A stretch of 52,613 nucleotides of DNA from an uncultured Bacilli bacterium (GTDB lineage Bacteria > Bacillota_I > Bacilli_A > RFN20 > CAG-631): contig CANQFQ010000005.1 of NCBI GenBank assembly GCA_947599835.1, forward strand, positions 64,001 through 116,613. The letters are read 5' to 3'. The position numbers and the translations under genes were made by a program. Under the pieces are notes generated by a model, which saw only the letters and a program-made list of their open reading frames with translations, was not told the origin of the DNA and searched no databases. Below are positions 50,452-52,613 of the stretch, piece after piece (position 1 is the first letter of the stretch; the number at the start of each line of letters is the position of its first letter).

Positions 50452-52613
50452 ATGGCAGATATTTTTATTAGCTATACGACTGCCGATGTGGACTATGCAT
50501 TGCAGCTGTACCGCTATTTCCAAACTATGGGGGTAAATGCTTGGTTTGCTCCCTGCCGCATTGCTGGCGGCCAGAATTTTGCAGAGGAGATTGGCAAGGA
50601 GTTGGGCTGGTGCGACCCAGATGACATCGTTCAAACAACTGTCAGCCGCAGTGAAAACCTGGGACGGGCGGGAGCAGTGGTGGTATTGCTTTCTAAAAAT
50701 GCGATGCAGTCACGATGGGTAATGAAAGAAGTCACGATGGCGGTGGATGAAGATAAATTAATTCTTGTGGCTCGTCTGGATCACACACCAGACACGCCTG
50801 CGTTCCACCTCCTCCTGAAAAATGTGCAGCACATTGATGCCTATCATCTGACACGTGCTGCGAAGGAAGAGATATACACCAGCGTATTGCCTGTTTTGTC
50901 CAAACAGAAACCATTGCTAAGACCGGATGAACATATGACCTATGATGAGCTGGGCATCGACTCCATCACTATTGGAGACCCCTATTATACTAGCGGAGAT
51001 ACGTTACGTTTTTCTCTGCGGCGCGAGTGCTTTCTGTTGGCGCCGCCTACCGGATGCGTGTCAGAAGAACAACAAACTTGGGCACGGGAGCATTTTGCAC
51101 CTAGCGATACCCTGCTGAATTACACATGGAAGCAGCTTTTTGAGGCTATCCCGATAGTAGACCTGCCGCAGCGTATTGCCGCCAGCCGGAAAAAGGTGTT
51201 TTTGCAGTTTTTAAACCAAGAAAACGGATGCTATTACAACAATAAAAAGTACGGTATTTACAACATACGACCCTTTGGCCGCACCGAAGACCTAAGCGAA
51301 ACACCGATTTTGGAGATTGAGCTGTATGAGACGGATTACTTTACTCACCGGGTAATGAAAGACGTATGCAAGCAGCTGGTGGTTGAAAAGCATCCATATT
51401 TTGATCGTTTGAACTATATCACTCTGAAAGAAAACTGTATCTTCTTCACTTCGCTGGGGCTCAACCTACTGTTGTTAGATTCCGCTTATCAGGAGGAACC
51501 GTGTACCATTTTGACCGAACGCTCGACCAACGCGGCAGAAACATACCAATTACAGGAATATTCAGTATCGGTGGTGGAAGGGATATCGCTAAGCGATTTC
51601 GACCCATATAAAAAAACCGTAAACATTACAATGGCAGTATACCGCGGTCTGCTGGAGGAGTTGGGCGTGCAGGATAATATGCTCAAGGCGGATACTCTGA
51701 GATTTTATGAATTGTTTGTCAACCGCAGAAATTTGGAAATGGGGCTGACCTGCTCGATCGAATTGAACAAATCCAACTCCATTGAGAATGACGTTTTGCG
51801 CTGCCACGGCAAAGACGAGCTGATTGAGATCGCTAACAAGCGCCTTTTGCCTCTGAAGGAACTGAAGGAATTTGCTTTTCGCAACCGGGATGCCTTTTTG
51901 CCGCAAGCACTGTTTACCATCCTTTCGTATTACGATGCCATTGGTGTGCCGTTGCTGGATCGTCATTATGCAGTAGCGCAAACAGAAGAAATGTACTTGA
52001 TTGGTAAAGATGGACAAAGTACAATTTGTGGAGATGCTATCAGCAAAGGCCCACATTATATTGCGGTGATCGATGGTGCTACGCCTAAGGGGCAAAGGCT
52101 GTGGAACGGCATGCACGGTGACGTGTTTGTAGCACAGATGCTGGCTCGCGCTATAGAAGAGTTGAATCCGAATTTGACCGCTGCACAGGCCATCACTTGC
52201 TTGAACGATTGTGTAGTGCAGGCGTATCGAGAAGCGGGCATTGAGTTTAATACCCTACCGCCCGAAGAACAACTACAGGCTAGCGTCATTCTATACAGCG
52301 TAAAACGTAGGGAAGTATGGAGCTTTGGGGATTGCAAGCTACGCATCAACGCTCGCAATATCGACCACACCAAAAAAATCGATCAGATGCTCAGTGATCT
52401 GCGTGCTTTCTGTATCGAAACACGGCTAGCGGCCGGGTTGCCTGTACTGAATGATGATGGTAGCGACTATGGCCGGGTTCAGATTCTACCGTTTTTGAAA
52501 AAACAAACGATTTTTGCCAACACAGGAAGATCTTTTGGCTATGATGTAATCAATGGCGGGACTATCCGAACAGAAAATATCAAGGTATATGAGGTGAAAA
52601 CAGGGGATCACGT
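50452..52613 (+). CDS. TIR domain protein with Nudix-like and PP2C-like regions (3' truncated)
   Basis: The frame stays open for 720 codons to the window edge, from ATG behind GAGAGGAGAATCGCC. Residues 1-150 are a TIR domain: DIFISYTTAD, WFAPCRI, GQNFAEEI and SKNAMQSRWVMKEVTMA, where Glu93 sits at the position of the TIR NADase catalytic Glu. The stretch between GQNFAEEI and VVVLLS is about 15-20 residues longer than usual. Residues 350-450 contain RGLLEELGV, like the end of a Nudix box. Residues 520-700 resemble PP2C: AVIDGATPKG (Asp541) and VWSFGDCKLRIN (Asp627). Base composition is clearly richer in G and C than upstream genes. Function unknown; NAD-cleaving or phosphatase signalling in defence is an inference. 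Confidence 0.8.
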   Translation, partial: MADIFISYTTADVDYALQLYRYFQTMGVNAWFAPCRIAGGQNFAEEIGKELGWCDPDDIVQTTVSRSENLGRAGAVVVLLSKNAMQSRWVMKEVTMAVDEDKLILVARLDHTPDTPAFHLLLKNVQHIDAYHLTRAAKEEIYTSVLPVLSKQKPLLRPDEHMTYDELGIDSITIGDPYYTSGDTLRFSLRRECFLLAPPTGCVSEEQQTWAREHFAPSDTLLNYTWKQLFEAIPIVDLPQRIAASRKKVFLQFLNQENGCYYNNKKYGIYNIRPFGRTEDLSETPILEIELYETDYFTHRVMKDVCKQLVVEKHPYFDRLNYITLKENCIFFTSLGLNLLLLDSAYQEEPCTILTERSTNAAETYQLQEYSVSVVEGISLSDFDPYKKTVNITMAVYRGLLEELGVQDNMLKADTLRFYELFVNRRNLEMGLTCSIELNKSNSIENDVLRCHGKDELIEIANKRLLPLKELKEFAFRNRDAFLPQALFTILSYYDAIGVPLLDRHYAVAQTEEMYLIGKDGQSTICGDAISKGPHYIAVIDGATPKGQRLWNGMHGDVFVAQMLARAIEELNPNLTAAQAITCLNDCVVQAYREAGIEFNTLPPEEQLQASVILYSVKRREVWSFGDCKLRINARNIDHTKKIDQMLSDLRAFCIETRLAAGLPVLNDDGSDYGRVQILPFLKKQTIFANTGRSFGYDVINGGTIRTENIKVYEVKTGDH

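Noticed and set aside
50386-52373. Minus-strand and alternative-frame coding stretches at the 3' end of the window
   Set aside because: They are frames opposite or inside the long TIR gene, whose own frame is open to the window edge and has domain matches.

Overview
The window reads as an AT-rich chromosome segment of a low-GC Bacillota, most likely a member of Bacilli close to Erysipelotrichia or related uncultured gut lineages (inference). Support comes from the Gram-positive polymerase PolC, a Bacillus-like order tsaC-rpiB-atpIBEFHAGDC followed by a DUF1146-like gene and a SpoIIQ-like gene, rplM-rpsI followed by a CwlD-like amidase, a tRNA block in the order Ala-Met-Ile2-Ser-fMet-Asp-Phe as in Bacillus, gatCAB, comFA/comFC, and GAGGTGA-type ribosome binding sites. 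TGA acts as a stop and TGG encodes Trp, so the code is standard. Peptidoglycan genes (ddl, a murF-like ligase, amidases) argue against wall-less Mollicutes.

Layout. 1-4.1 kb: 3' part of polC, a shortened glmU, prs. 4.2-7.2 kb: a surface-anchored papain-type protease. 7.3-9.7 kb: rplM-rpsI under an L13-leader-like RNA, then a CwlD-like amidase and a small membrane protein. 9.7-18.3 kb: tsaC, rpiB and the full F-type ATP synthase operon, whose c subunit carries a two-carboxylate Na+-type motif. 18.3-21.7 kb: membrane and secreted proteins, including a SpoIIQ-like degenerate M23 protein and a large lipoprotein. 21.7-31.5 kb: yigZ, a cytoplasmic GH20 hexosaminidase, a TIM-barrel sugar isomerase-like protein, a cold-shock protein, comFC/comFA and gatCAB. 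31.6-34.3 kb: a MacB-like ABC transporter in one polypeptide.

34.4-39.5 kb is a tandem pair of apparently identical IS66-family units. The whole array is flanked by one 8-bp target duplication, and the inner copy lacks its left terminal repeat. 39.7-40.35 kb holds seven tRNA genes on the minus strand. 40.6-42.5 kb: a hypothetical gene plus an SPFH/NfeD pair. 42.6-46.1 kb: an alpha/beta hydrolase, a membrane-anchored MurF-like ligase and Ddl in one operon. 46.1-48.4 kb: deoD, a NERD-like protein, a CopZ-like chaperone and a degenerate SpoU-type protein. 48.4-50.4 kb: a CwlJ/SleB-like hydrolase and an RlmD-like rRNA methyltransferase.

From 50452 to the window end an open reading frame of at least 720 codons, visibly richer in G and C, encodes a TIR domain, a central part with a Nudix-like signature, and a PP2C-like phosphatase region. 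It is cut by the window end. This multi-domain protein is the best candidate for an undescribed signalling or defence system, with the caveat that the composition change could mark transfer or an assembly join.
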